From NCBI RefSeq assembly GCF_007830035.1, contig NZ_VLKN01000006.1, positions 206,142 to 270,141 of the forward strand: a DNA stretch of 64,000 bases, read 5' to 3'. The notes beneath the pieces were generated by a model. That model did not search any database. It saw only the letters and a program-made list of their open reading frames with translations, and was not told the origin of the DNA. The position numbers were made by a program, and so were the translations under genes. The DNA is from Luteimonas cucumeris (lineage in GTDB: Bacteria; Pseudomonadota; Gammaproteobacteria; Xanthomonadales; Xanthomonadaceae). Below, in pieces: positions 50,055 to 58,303 of this stretch; positions within the stretch are counted from its first letter, which is position 1, and the number at the start of each line of letters is the position of its first letter.

Positions 50055-50864
50055 TTAACCCCCGAAGAGCTTGCTGAAGAAGCCCTTTTTCTCGAATTGA
50101 GTGAAGCGCATGGGGCGGGATTCGCCCATCAGTCGCGCGACGGCGTCGTCGTAGGCCTGTCCGGCCGGGGACTCCATGTCGAGGATCACGGGCTCTCCCT
50201 TGTTGGAGGCATTCAACACGTCCGGCGATTCGGGGATCACGCCGACCGTCTTCAGGCCGAGCACTTCCTCCACGTCGCCGATCGACAGCATTTCGCCGGT
50301 TTCGACCCGGCCCGGGCTGTAGCGGGTCAGCAGCAGGTGTTCCTTGACGCGTTCGCCGTTCTCGGCGCGGCGCGTCTTGCTGGCCAGCAGTCCGAGGATG
50401 CGGTCGGAGTCGCGCACCGACGACACTTCCGGGTTAACCACGACCACGGCCTGGTCGGCGAAATACATCGCCAGGAACGCACCTTTTTCGATGCCGGCCG
50501 GGGAGTCGCAGACGATGTAGTCGAAGCCGTCCGCGGCGAGGTCGTCGAGTACCTTCTGCACGCCTTCCTTGGTCAGCGCGTCCTTGTCGCGGGTCTGCGA
50601 AGCGGCCAGCACGTGCAGGTTGTCGAAGCGCTTGTCCTTGATCAACGCCTGCTTGAGCGAGGCTTCGCCACTGATGACATTGACGAAGTCGTACACCACG
50701 CGGCGTTCGCAGCCCATGATCAGGTCGAGGTTGCGCAGGCCGACGTCGAAGTCGATCACGGCGACCTTCTTGCCGTGGCGCGCGAGGCCGCATGCGAGGC
50801 TGGCGCTGGTCGTGGTCTTGCCGACGCCGCCCTTGCCCGAGGTGACTACGATGATTTCGGCCAA
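50055..50864 (-). CDS. minD: septum-site determining ATPase MinD
   Basis: 269 residues from a TTG start at 50864 (AAGGAG seven bases upstream, giving MAEIIVVTSG). Deviant Walker A GKGGVGKTT, switch DFDVGLRNLD and CDSPAGIEKGA, and the C-terminal amphipathic membrane helix KKGFFSKLFGG. The ATP-dependent dimer binds the membrane and carries MinC. A longer open frame to 50924 is not preferred. The 100-bp minC-minD gap contains CTAGGGC-type short repeats. Confidence 0.97.
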   Translation of the reverse strand: MAEIIVVTSGKGGVGKTTTSASLACGLARHGKKVAVIDFDVGLRNLDLIMGCERRVVYDFVNVISGEASLKQALIKDKRFDNLHVLAASQTRDKDALTKEGVQKVLDDLAADGFDYIVCDSPAGIEKGAFLAMYFADQAVVVVNPEVSSVRDSDRILGLLASKTRRAENGERVKEHLLLTRYSPGRVETGEMLSIGDVEEVLGLKTVGVIPESPDVLNASNKGEPVILDMESPAGQAYDDAVARLMGESRPMRFTQFEKKGFFSKLFGG

Positions 50865-50966
50865 AACACTTCTCCTTATATTTCTTGTAGGGCCTAGGGC
50901 CGAGGGCCTAGGGCTGAAAATCAAAAGCGGGCATGGCGCTGCTTTCGGTCTTCAGCCCTGGAAAGC

Positions 50967-51746
50967 TCAATTGTCCAACGCTGCGATCTTCAACTGCCCG
51001 TCTTCGAGCCAGATCTGCACGGCCTTGCCGCGCAGTTCCTTGGGTATGTCTTCCAGCACCTTGTAGTGGCCGGCCACCGCGACCAGTTCGGCATGGAATT
51101 CGCGGCAGAAGATGCGCGCCTTCTCGTTGCCCTGCGCACCGGCCAGCGCGCGGCCACGCAGCGCGCCGTAGATGTGCACCGAGCCATCGGCGAGCACTTC
51201 GGCACCGGCGCCGACCGTGGTCAGCACGGTCAGATCGCGATTGTCGGCGTAGACCTGCTGGCCCGAGCGCACCGGCGCGGTCTGGATCAGGCCGGGCTGG
51301 CCGCCATGGGCTATCGGCGCCGGCGCTGCCTTGGGCGAGACCGTTTCGGCTCTCGCCGGAGCCGCTTCAACGGCGGAAGTCGGGACTGAAGCCCCTCCGA
51401 CAGGTTCGTACTGCGCGCGGAACTTCGCCAGCAGCGGCAGCCCGAGTTCGATCGCCAGCTTCTCGTTGTCGCTGCTGCCGTAGGACAACGCGACCGGAAT
51501 CACGCCGGCTTCGCGCAGCGCTTCGATCAGCGCGCGTGCGGTGGCGACATCGGGCGTCTGCGCCAGGCCGCCGAAATCCACGACCACCGCGGCACGGTCG
51601 AACAGTTTCGGCGCGCGCTGCACGCGTTCGCGCATTTCCTGCGCCAGTTGCGCCACGTCCAGCGTGCGCACGCGAAGATTGGCGATGCCGACCTGGCCGA
51701 TCTTCAGTTCACCGGCCTGGGCGTAGTCGATTTGCGCGGCTGCCAC
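50967..51746 (-). CDS. minC: septum-site determining protein MinC
   Basis: 259 residues from GTG 51746, 1 bp after the GNAT gene stop. The N-terminal domain (YAQAGELKIGQVGIANLRVR) and an Ala/Pro-rich linker (about 120-155) are followed by the C-terminal beta-helix domain (DLTVLTTVGAGAEVLADGSV, IYGALRGRALAGAQGN). It inhibits FtsZ polymerisation away from midcell with MinD. An ATG at 51782 inside the GNAT gene is not preferred. Confidence 0.94.
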   Translation of the reverse strand: MAAAQIDYAQAGELKIGQVGIANLRVRTLDVAQLAQEMRERVQRAPKLFDRAAVVVDFGGLAQTPDVATARALIEALREAGVIPVALSYGSSDNEKLAIELGLPLLAKFRAQYEPVGGASVPTSAVEAAPARAETVSPKAAPAPIAHGGQPGLIQTAPVRSGQQVYADNRDLTVLTTVGAGAEVLADGSVHIYGALRGRALAGAQGNEKARIFCREFHAELVAVAGHYKVLEDIPKELRGKAVQIWLEDGQLKIAALDN

Positions 51747-51747
51747 G

Positions 51748-52350
51748 TCAGGTGCCCGTCGGCCGTTGCCGTTGTTCGGCATGGACGACGTGGCGCGCCT
51801 GTCCCACCCAGGGCAGTTGTGGCAGCCTGTCGCCGTAAGTGTCGCGCACCCAGGCGTAACTGCACATGTCCTTCATCAACATGCTGGCGCGCACTCCGAC
51901 CCCGGCCATCACGTTCTGCCCGACCTCGCGGAAGCCGAAGCTGCCATGGAACAGCAGCGCCGGGTCGGCGCCGTGGTCCAGGAACACCTCGCAGGCCAGC
52001 TGCGGGCTGCGCAGTTCGGCATAGCTCTGCACGTCGGCGTACAGCGCACGTCCGACGCCGCCGCCACGGCGACGACTGGCCACCACGATGCGGTCGATGT
52101 AGAAGAACTGCGGGAAGCGCTCGCTGAACCAGGCGAAATTGCTGCTGTCGTGCCCGGCTTCGGAACCGAAGCCGACCAGGAAGCCGGCCAGGTTGCCGTC
52201 ACGCTCGGCGACGCGGAAATATTCGGCGGTGTCGTAGAAGTGCCGCAGCTTGGCCGCATCGAGCGGCAGGATGGCGGGGCCGGCGGCATTGTTGAGGGCA
52301 AGGACGGAATCCAGCTCGTGCTCACGCACGTCGCGGACGGCAATCGACAT
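51748..52350 (-). CDS. GNAT family N-acetyltransferase
   Basis: 200 residues. GNAT signatures: acetyl-CoA loop IDRIVVASRRRGGGVGRALY (Q/R-x-x-G-x-G/A pattern) and the following CEVFLDHGADPALLFHGSFGFREVG. The C-terminal 45 residues extend beyond the fold. The substrate is unknown. It is the first gene of the probable GNAT-minC-minD-minE transcript, an arrangement that may simply supply the promoter. Confidence 0.88.
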   Translation of the reverse strand: MSIAVRDVREHELDSVLALNNAAGPAILPLDAAKLRHFYDTAEYFRVAERDGNLAGFLVGFGSEAGHDSSNFAWFSERFPQFFYIDRIVVASRRRGGGVGRALYADVQSYAELRSPQLACEVFLDHGADPALLFHGSFGFREVGQNVMAGVGVRASMLMKDMCSYAWVRDTYGDRLPQLPWVGQARHVVHAEQRQRPTGT

Positions 52351-52498
52351 TCCTGACTCCGTTTGGTCTTGATCGCGGCCATCGGCGTGGCCTTCGGCAG
52401 ATTATCGCATGGGTCGCGCCGGCCGGGGCAGGCCGGGAGTGGCCGGATCGTGACTTTCGGTGCGTACGGGCGCCGCCGCAATGCGCCTAAGATGGGCG

Positions 52499-53704
52499 AT
52501 GCTCGGCCATCTGAACCATATCCGCCTGCTGCGCTACGCCGGTCTGTTCACTTGGGCCGTGGCCGGGCTGTGGCTGTTCAGCGTGGTCATCGACCCCAGC
52601 TATTCGGAGTCGATGACCGACGCCGAGAACAGCGCGCTCAAGTTGCGCCTGATCCGCTGGCTGGCCCTCTACCTGGCCTTCGGCGCGCTGTACTGGTGGG
52701 TTTCGCGCTCGGTCGGGCAGCGCCGCTCGCGGCCGGTCGACTATGCGCTGCTGCTGGTGCTGACCCTGTGCGCCATCGGCATCGGCTACCTGTCGCGCAG
52801 TGGCATCGGCAGCATCCTGCTGATGGTGGTGGCGGTACTGCTGCCCTGGCTGTCGTCGATGCGGTTCGCTCTGCTGTGCCTGATCGCCGGCAACGTGGCG
52901 ATGTACCCGGTGTTCGTGTTCCTGATCTACATGCCGCCGCTGGTGGCACTACTGCAGTCGCTGGCCTACGTGGGTTTTGCCGCGTTCGTGTTCATCACCA
53001 GCCTGGTGGCCCGGCAGCAGGCCGAGGCCCGCGACGAGCAGCGCCGGCTCAATGCCGAACTGCGCGCGACCCGGACCCTGCTGGCCGAAAGCGCCCGCGT
53101 CAACGAGCGCACCCGCATCTCGCGCGAACTGCACGACCTGCTGGGTCATCACCTGACCGCGCTCAGCCTCAATCTCGAAGTGGCCACCCACCTGACCGAA
53201 GGCAAGGCGCAGGAACACGTGCGCCAGGCCCATACACTGGCGCGGCTGCTGCTCACCGACGTGCGCGAGGCCGTCAGCCAGCTGCGCGAAGGCGGCGCCA
53301 TCGACGTCGGCGCCGCACTGAGGCCCTTGGCCGAGAACGTGCCGGCGCTGGACATCCAGATGCAGATCGACGAGCCCCTGACCATGGACGACCCGGAGCG
53401 CGCGCACGTGCTGCTGCGCTGCACCCAGGAAATCATCACCAACACCGTGCGCCATGCCAACGCCGGCAAGTTGTGGATCGGCGTGCGCCGCGAGCAGGGC
53501 CTGATCTCGATCGACGCCCGCGACGACGGCGACGGCGTGGAAACCATCCTGCCCGGCAACGGCCTGCGCGGCATGCGCGAGCGCCTGCAGCAATACCAGG
53601 GCACTTTGCAGGTAGAGTCACGGCCCGGGCAGGGCTTCCATCTGCGCGTCAGCCTGCCCGCCAACACCGACCAGACCATTGCCGTACAAGGAGCGCCCGC
53701 ATGA
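52499..53704 (+). CDS. membrane sensor histidine kinase (HisKA_3, NarL-type)
   Basis: 401 residues from ATG 52499; ATGs at 52481 and 52460 are also in frame. Five or six membrane helices in the first 165 residues, a short coiled coil (QQAEARDEQRRLNAELRATR), then the HisKA_3 phosphoacceptor RISRELHDLLGHHLTALSLN and an HATPase domain (EIITNTVRHANA, DDGDGV, GNGLRGMRERL). The layout is like DesK/LiaS kinases that sense membrane state. It overlaps its response regulator gene by ATGA. Confidence 0.93.
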   Translation: MLGHLNHIRLLRYAGLFTWAVAGLWLFSVVIDPSYSESMTDAENSALKLRLIRWLALYLAFGALYWWVSRSVGQRRSRPVDYALLLVLTLCAIGIGYLSRSGIGSILLMVVAVLLPWLSSMRFALLCLIAGNVAMYPVFVFLIYMPPLVALLQSLAYVGFAAFVFITSLVARQQAEARDEQRRLNAELRATRTLLAESARVNERTRISRELHDLLGHHLTALSLNLEVATHLTEGKAQEHVRQAHTLARLLLTDVREAVSQLREGGAIDVGAALRPLAENVPALDIQMQIDEPLTMDDPERAHVLLRCTQEIITNTVRHANAGKLWIGVRREQGLISIDARDDGDGVETILPGNGLRGMRERLQQYQGTLQVESRPGQGFHLRVSLPANTDQTIAVQGAPA

Positions 53705-54342
53705 TCCGTGTCTGCCTGGTCGACGACCAGACCCTGGTGCGCCAGGGCATCCGCTCGCTGCTGGCCCTGGCCGACGGCATCGAAGTCGTGGCCGAGGCTG
53801 CCGACGGCAAGCAGGCGGTCGAGCTGATCCCGCAGATCAAGCCCGACGTGGTGCTGATGGACATGCGCATGCCCAGCATGTCCGGACTGGAGGCCTTGCA
53901 GGCCCTGTCGCGCGCCGATGCGCTGCCGCCGACCATCATCCTGACCACCTTCGACGACGACCAGCTGGTGCTGGCCGGGCTCAAGGCCGGCGCCAAGGGC
54001 TACCTGCTCAAGGACGTCTCGCTGGAGCAGCTGGTCAGCGCGATCCAGGCCGTGGCCGACGGCGGATCGCTGGTGCAGCCGGCTGTCACCCAGCGCCTGC
54101 TCTCCGGCCTGGAGCACATGCGCAACGAGTTCGTCAGCCTCGACCGACCCGATCCGCTGACCGACCGCGAGACCGAGATCCTGCGGCTGATGGCCAGCGG
54201 CTTCTCCAACAAGGAAATCGCCAACTCGCTGGGCGTGGCCGAGGGCACCATCAAGAACCACGTCTCCAACATCCTGTCCAAGCTGGGCGTGCGCGACCGC
54301 ACCCGGGCGGTGCTGAAGGCATTTGAACTTCAGCTGGTCTGA
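53701..54342 (+). CDS. NarL/FixJ-type response regulator
   Basis: 213 residues. The receiver domain has DD at 8-9, phosphoacceptor Asp54 in VVLMDMRMP, Thr in ILTTFDDD and Lys in KGYLLKDVS. The LuxR-type HTH is LTDRETEILRLMASGFSNKE followed by GVAEGTIKNHVSNILSKLGV. It is the partner of the kinase immediately upstream (ATGA overlap). Target genes are not evident in the window. Confidence 0.95.
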   Translation: MIRVCLVDDQTLVRQGIRSLLALADGIEVVAEAADGKQAVELIPQIKPDVVLMDMRMPSMSGLEALQALSRADALPPTIILTTFDDDQLVLAGLKAGAKGYLLKDVSLEQLVSAIQAVADGGSLVQPAVTQRLLSGLEHMRNEFVSLDRPDPLTDRETEILRLMASGFSNKEIANSLGVAEGTIKNHVSNILSKLGVRDRTRAVLKAFELQLV

Positions 54343-54352
54343 TTCTTCGGCA

Positions 54353-54404
54353 GGCTCAGGTCCTTCGACTGGCTCAGGTCCTTCGACTGGCTCAGGATGA
54401 GCGG
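54353..54404. repeat. short tandem repeat, CAGGTCCTTCGACTGGCT units
   Basis: Two 18-bp units plus partial flanking copies, ending CTCAGGATGAGCG. It belongs to the TCCTTCGAC...CTCAGGATGAG family also seen at 11795 and 19127. The rest of the 324-bp gap up to 54666 shows no gene. Confidence 0.7.
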
Positions 54405-54666
54405 GGAAGCGGATGGCCAGCGCACGCGCGGAATTTCCGGTCCGGCGTGCGGTCATACCGGCCGGTCGCCTGTCGACCTGCATCGAACGGATTGTCCAGA
54501 GGTTAAAAAAACGAAAAATTTCCGGGCGGTACCGAGCTTTCCGGTCATCGCCCCATCTCACACCCATATCGCACCTCGCCTCGGCGCTGCCCGGTTTGTT
54601 ACGATGCGAAATTCGCGACCCGACCTCGACCCGCGCCTGGCTACGGCCAGCCCTGGAGAACCCTGA

Positions 54667-55833
54667 ATGACCCGTGTTATCGAGCTCCTGATTTCTCTGG
54701 CGATCGTCGCCGCGCTGTTCCTGATCGTCGGCCTGCTGCTGCCGTCCTCGCGGCACCTGGTCGAGAAGGCCGAGACCAACCGCAAGCAGACCATCGTGTA
54801 CGACACGCTCAACAGCCTGCGTCGCTTCGACGACTGGAACCCGCTGGTGCTGCGCGACCCGCGTGTCCAGCTGAAATTGTCGGGACCGGAATCCGGCGTC
54901 GGCGCGCGCCTCGACTACGTCTCGCAGGAAAAGAACATCGGCGAAGGCAGCTGGACCATCACCGAGAGCGTGCCGAAGCAGAAGGTCGCCATCGCCATCA
55001 CCAATCCCGATCGCGGCGAGAACAAGCGCACGGTGTTCACGCTCGAGCCCACCGGCCGCAACAACCGCAACGTCGAGATCACCCAGACCTATGACGTCGA
55101 TTACGGCTGGAACATCCTCGGCCGCTACTTCGGTCTGTACGTCAGCCGCTATGTCGGCGACGACATGAAGATGGGCCTCGGCCGCCTGACCAACATGCTG
55201 GCCACGGTGCCGAACGTCGATTACGCGCAGTCGGGCACCAAGCTGGCCAACCTGGGCGTGGTCGAACTGCCGGCGCAGGACATCCTGTTCGTCAATTCCG
55301 GCGCCATCGAACGCGGCAACGAGCAGATCCAGGCGTCGATGAACGCCAACATGGAATGGATCAAGCGCAACATGGCCGCCAATGGCCTGCAGCCGGTCGG
55401 CCCGATGCGCATCATCACCAACGACCTGGGCCGCACGACCTACAACTTCGACGTCGCACAAGCGGTGCGCAAGGGCGGCCCGGCGCCGGCCGACGAAGAC
55501 AAGAAGAAGCCGGCCGAAGGCGAGGAGGGTGCGGATGCCGCGGCTGCTGCACCGGCCGTTCCCGAAGCCGAGTTCGATGCCGCCACCCAGCCCGAGTTGC
55601 AGCTGACCCTGACCGGTCCGGTCAAGCACGTGCGCACGGCGCCCGGCCGGTTCGCGCATGCCACCTATACCGGCTTCATGCCGGAACTGGAAACGGTGCG
55701 CAACGCGCTGCGCGCCTGGGCCGTGACCCAGGGCTACGAGATCACCGAGCGCCCGTACGAGATGTACAAGAGCGGCGTCGCCGGATCGTTCACCGAGAAC
55801 GGCGAGTTCGAGGTTTTCTGGAGAATCAAATAA
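54667..55833 (+). CDS. SRPBCC family protein (polyketide cyclase plus GyrI-like region)
   Basis: 388 residues. An N-terminal membrane anchor (VIELLISLAIVAALFLIVGLLL, about 4-25), an SRPBCC/polyketide-cyclase-type domain (FDDWNPLVLRDP, VGARLDYVSQEKNIGEGSW, about 40-190) and a C-terminal GyrI/SOUL-like half with ITERPYEMYKSG. They are interrupted by a charged then Ala-rich linker (EDKKKPAEGEEGADAAAAAP, about 278-300). It probably binds a hydrophobic ligand at the membrane; the ligand is unknown. Confidence 0.82.
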   Translation: MTRVIELLISLAIVAALFLIVGLLLPSSRHLVEKAETNRKQTIVYDTLNSLRRFDDWNPLVLRDPRVQLKLSGPESGVGARLDYVSQEKNIGEGSWTITESVPKQKVAIAITNPDRGENKRTVFTLEPTGRNNRNVEITQTYDVDYGWNILGRYFGLYVSRYVGDDMKMGLGRLTNMLATVPNVDYAQSGTKLANLGVVELPAQDILFVNSGAIERGNEQIQASMNANMEWIKRNMAANGLQPVGPMRIITNDLGRTTYNFDVAQAVRKGGPAPADEDKKKPAEGEEGADAAAAAPAVPEAEFDAATQPELQLTLTGPVKHVRTAPGRFAHATYTGFMPELETVRNALRAWAVTQGYEITERPYEMYKSGVAGSFTENGEFEVFWRIK

Positions 55834-55915
55834 CCGCCGCTTTTCCCGCGAAACCCGCACGCGCCGCGCTGACCCCGCGGCGCGTTGCGTTTGGGAGTCC
55901 GCGCGGCAGCAGCCC

Positions 55916-56287
55916 ATGCCGATGATCGACGCCACCCGTCGCCCCCGTCGCTCCTGGCTGGCCGCCAGCGGCGCGCTGTTCGCCGCCGCCGCGGTCGCGC
56001 TGTCCGCGTACGCCGCGCATGCACTACAAGGACCCGAGCAGGCACGCATGCAGACGGCCGTGCTGTTCGCGTTCGGCCATGGCATCGCGCTCACCGCGCT
56101 GGCGCCGCGGGCGACGCGCCTGCTGGGGCGCGTCGCCCTGATATCCCTGTATCTGGGCGTGCTGCTTTTCTCCGGCAGCCTGGTGGCCAATGTCGTGGCG
56201 CAGTGGCCGACGACGCTGGCGCCTGCCGGCGGCAGCCTGCTCATCGCGGGTTGGCTGCTGTACGCGATCGATGCGTTGAGGCGCTAG
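55916..56287 (+). CDS. DUF423 family membrane protein (YgdD-like)
   Basis: 123 residues with four hydrophobic helices. The DUF423 pattern is GALFAAAAVALSAYAAHAL near the N-terminus, then MQTAVLFAFGHGIAL and LGVLLFSGSL. Length and helix spacing match the family. Function unknown. The stop is 2 bp before the next start, so it is probably in an operon with the DNA glycosylase gene. Confidence 0.88.
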   Translation: MPMIDATRRPRRSWLAASGALFAAAAVALSAYAAHALQGPEQARMQTAVLFAFGHGIALTALAPRATRLLGRVALISLYLGVLLFSGSLVANVVAQWPTTLAPAGGSLLIAGWLLYAIDALRR

Positions 56288-56289
56288 CG

Positions 56290-56964
56290 ATGCCTCGTCA
56301 TTCACGCGGATTCGATACCAATGCCGCCTTCGAGCACTTGTGCCGTTGCGACCGCAAGCTCGGCGCCTGGATGAAACGGATCGGTCCGATCGATGCCGAC
56401 CCGCGCTGGCGCAAGCGCTTCGATCCGGTCGACGCACTCGCCCGCGCGATCCTCTACCAGCAACTCAGCGGCAAGGCCGCCGCGACCATCGTGTCGCGGG
56501 TGGAAGCGGCCATCGGCAGCGATCGCTTCCATTGCGACACGCTGGCCCGTTGCGACGATGCCGCGCTGCGCGCCTGTGGCGTCTCCGGCAACAAGACCCT
56601 GGCACTGCGCGACCTGGCGCTGCGCGAGTCGCGCGGCGAGATCCCGGACCTCAGGCGCATGTCCACCATGCACGACGATGACGTCATCGCCGCCCTGGTA
56701 CCGATCCGCGGCATCGGCCGCTGGACCGTGGAGATGATGCTGATGTTCCGCCTCGGTCGTCCGGATGTATTGCCGATCGACGACCTCGGCATCCGCAAGG
56801 GAGCGCAGACCGTCGACCGGCTCGACGCCATGCCGACACCCAGGGCCTTGGCAGAGCGCGGCGAACGCTGGGGGCCTTACCGCACCTACGCCAGCCTGTA
56901 CCTGTGGCGCATCGCCGACACGGCGACCAAGGCCAAGACGCCGACCAAGCGTTCGCAGGATTGA
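56290..56964 (+). CDS. DNA-3-methyladenine glycosylase II-type (AlkA-like HhH-GPD)
   Basis: 224 residues. It lacks the N-terminal AlkA extra domain and consists of the HhH-GPD core: ILYQQLSGKAAATIVSRVEA, HhH VPIRGIGRWTVEMMLMFRLG and the catalytic Asp in LPIDDLGIRKGAQ. It excises alkylated purines in base-excision repair. Upstream in-frame codons overlap DUF423; ATG 56290 is 2 bp after that stop. Its TGA stop is where the truncated terminal attC of the integron array begins. Confidence 0.93.
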   Translation: MPRHSRGFDTNAAFEHLCRCDRKLGAWMKRIGPIDADPRWRKRFDPVDALARAILYQQLSGKAAATIVSRVEAAIGSDRFHCDTLARCDDAALRACGVSGNKTLALRDLALRESRGEIPDLRRMSTMHDDDVIAALVPIRGIGRWTVEMMLMFRLGRPDVLPIDDLGIRKGAQTVDRLDAMPTPRALAERGERWGPYRTYASLYLWRIADTATKAKTPTKRSQD

Positions 56965-57009
56965 TCAAGCGCGCCGCGAAGCGGCGTCGGCTTGAATGAA
57001 CTGTTGGGC
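56962..57009 (-). repeat. attC-1, truncated terminal site
   Basis: R'' (minus GCCCAAC, 57003-57009) and both stem arms are present, but L' ends in GCTTGATC and no R' GTTRRRY follows. The sequence merges with the TGA of the DNA glycosylase gene. Confidence 0.8.
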
Positions 57010-57028
57010 GACACGACCCATCCCCGGG

Positions 57029-57586
57029 TCAGCGCGCGCGCCGGTAGTGCATGGCGACCGCGCCGCAGCGGAACGGCTTCGCCGACACCAGCTCGAGCCG
57101 TCGCGTGCCGGGGAGCCCGCTCTGGTACAGGGTCGGACCGTGGCCGGCGATCCTGGGGTGGACGAGGAACCTGTATTCGTCGATCAGATCCAGCCGGTCC
57201 AGCTCGGTCGCGAGCTTGCCGCTACCGAGGAGCACGCCGGCCGGGGTCGCGTCCTTGAGCTTCTGTACGCCCGTGCGCAGGTCGCCAGCGATGTGGTGGC
57301 TGTTGGTCCACGGGAAATCCTTTCGCGTCGACGACACCACGTACTTCGGCTTGGCTTCCAGCTTGACCGCCCAGTCGCGCATCGCCGGCGATGCTTCCGC
57401 GTCGCCGCGGGCGACCGCTGGCCAGTAGCTCTCCATCATCTCGTAGGTAACGCGGCCCCACAGCATCGCTCCGCTCTCGTCCATGAGGTGGGTGAAGAAG
57501 GCGTGCGTCTCGTCGTTGACGATTCCTTCCTGGTGGTCGACGCAGCCGTCCACGGTGACGTTGATACTGAAGGTCATGAGTCCCAC
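57029..57586 (-). CDS. cassette 1: dihydrofolate reductase/RibD C-terminal family protein
   Basis: 185 residues from GTG 57586 (GGAGG five bases upstream); ATG 57577 is the alternative. RibD-C/DHFR-like fold: FSINVTVDGCVDHQEGI, AMLWGRVTYEMMESYWP, KYVVSSTRKD and GVLLGSGKLATELDRLDLIDEYRFLVHP. It probably binds NADPH and reduces a small substrate. It is not related in sequence pattern to the DfrA/DfrB trimethoprim-resistance cassettes. It is the last (oldest-position) cassette, ending in the truncated attC-1. Confidence 0.88.
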   Translation of the reverse strand: MGLMTFSINVTVDGCVDHQEGIVNDETHAFFTHLMDESGAMLWGRVTYEMMESYWPAVARGDAEASPAMRDWAVKLEAKPKYVVSSTRKDFPWTNSHHIAGDLRTGVQKLKDATPAGVLLGSGKLATELDRLDLIDEYRFLVHPRIAGHGPTLYQSGLPGTRRLELVSAKPFRCGAVAMHYRRAR

Positions 57587-57673
57587 GGTGTCCTCCGTTC
57601 GAGATACGCGACGAGCCGCTCGCCGTCTGGCTTCAATGGCACGAGTCCCGTTCGCGGGGTGCTCATCCTGTGG

Positions 57674-57733
57674 GGCTGACGTCCGAGTTGGCCGAGCCCG
57701 CGAAACGGCTACGGCTTGAATGAATTGTTTGGC
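57674..57733 (-). repeat. attC-2
   Basis: 60 bp. R'' minus GCCAAAC (57727-57733). R' reads GTCAGCC (57674-57680), departing from GTTRRRY, and the stem has mismatches. Probably recombination-poor. Confidence 0.75.
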
Positions 57734-57738
57734 GCCAA

Positions 57739-58197
57739 CTACGGTCCGTGGTTCCAGGTGTCGTATACGCACTTCCAGGAACCATCCTGATCGCGGCGCC
57801 AGACAGCAACCCCTCGACCAGTCTCAGTCACCAGATTTCCGTCAGGCCCCGGCATGGTGATAGTGCTCTCGGCTGTTGTGTAGCCCATGGTGCCGTCACC
57901 GCTCACGGCAGCATCCAGCGTCTTCCAGCTGATGCGAAAGCCGGGGGTTGCAAAGCTCTGCGTCACGAAGGCTCGGATAGCCTCCTTGCCAGAGATGATT
58001 GGCGCGCCAGCGGGTACGATTTTTGCGTCGTTGCTCCAGAAGGCAACGACCTTCTCAACGTCCTTGCCTTCCGATGCTGCAGCAGACCAGGCTTTGTCCG
58101 TCCGTATCAATTCATCTTTAGTGCCTGGGTCTTGAGCAATTGCGTTGCCAAAAACCAAGAGCATGGACCACAGCATCAACCTAATGATTTGCTTCAT
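57739..58197 (-). CDS. cassette 2: secreted DUF4440/SnoaL-like (NTF2-fold) protein
   Basis: 152 residues from ATG 58197 with GGAG eight bases upstream. Signal peptide IIRLMLWSMLLVFGNAIA-Q. The NTF2-like pattern is ELIRTDKAWSAAASEGKDVE, VVAFWSNDAKIVPAGAPII, GKEAIRAFVTQSF and a closing WRRDQDGSWKCVYDTWN. These small cone-shaped domains bind or act on small ligands; the ligand is unknown. Its stop lies 6 bp from the attC-2 R'' box. Confidence 0.85.
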   Translation of the reverse strand: MKQIIRLMLWSMLLVFGNAIAQDPGTKDELIRTDKAWSAAASEGKDVEKVVAFWSNDAKIVPAGAPIISGKEAIRAFVTQSFATPGFRISWKTLDAAVSGDGTMGYTTAESTITMPGPDGNLVTETGRGVAVWRRDQDGSWKCVYDTWNHGP

Positions 58198-58234
58198 GGC
58201 GCTATCTCCGGTTGCGTGAATCTGTGATTGGCGC

Positions 58235-58294
58235 TTAACGCCTGAAATAAACCGAGCCGCGAAGCGGCTTCGGCTTAAATGAATTGTTAGGGCG
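58235..58294 (-). repeat. attC-3
   Basis: 60 bp, R'' minus CCCTAAC (58288-58294), R' GTTAAGC (58235-58241), stem AGCCGAAGCCGC / GCGGCTCGG. Confidence 0.9.
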
Positions 58295-58303
58295 CGACCC
58301 GCG

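Noticed and set aside
53149..56244. 1031-residue minus-strand open frame
   Set aside because: It is antisense to the kinase, response regulator and SRPBCC genes, all of which have clear family motifs.
57029..57586. Trimethoprim-resistance dfr cassette
   Set aside because: The product is of the RibD C-terminal/DHFR-like superfamily and lacks the sequence pattern of DfrA or DfrB, so a resistance call is not supported.
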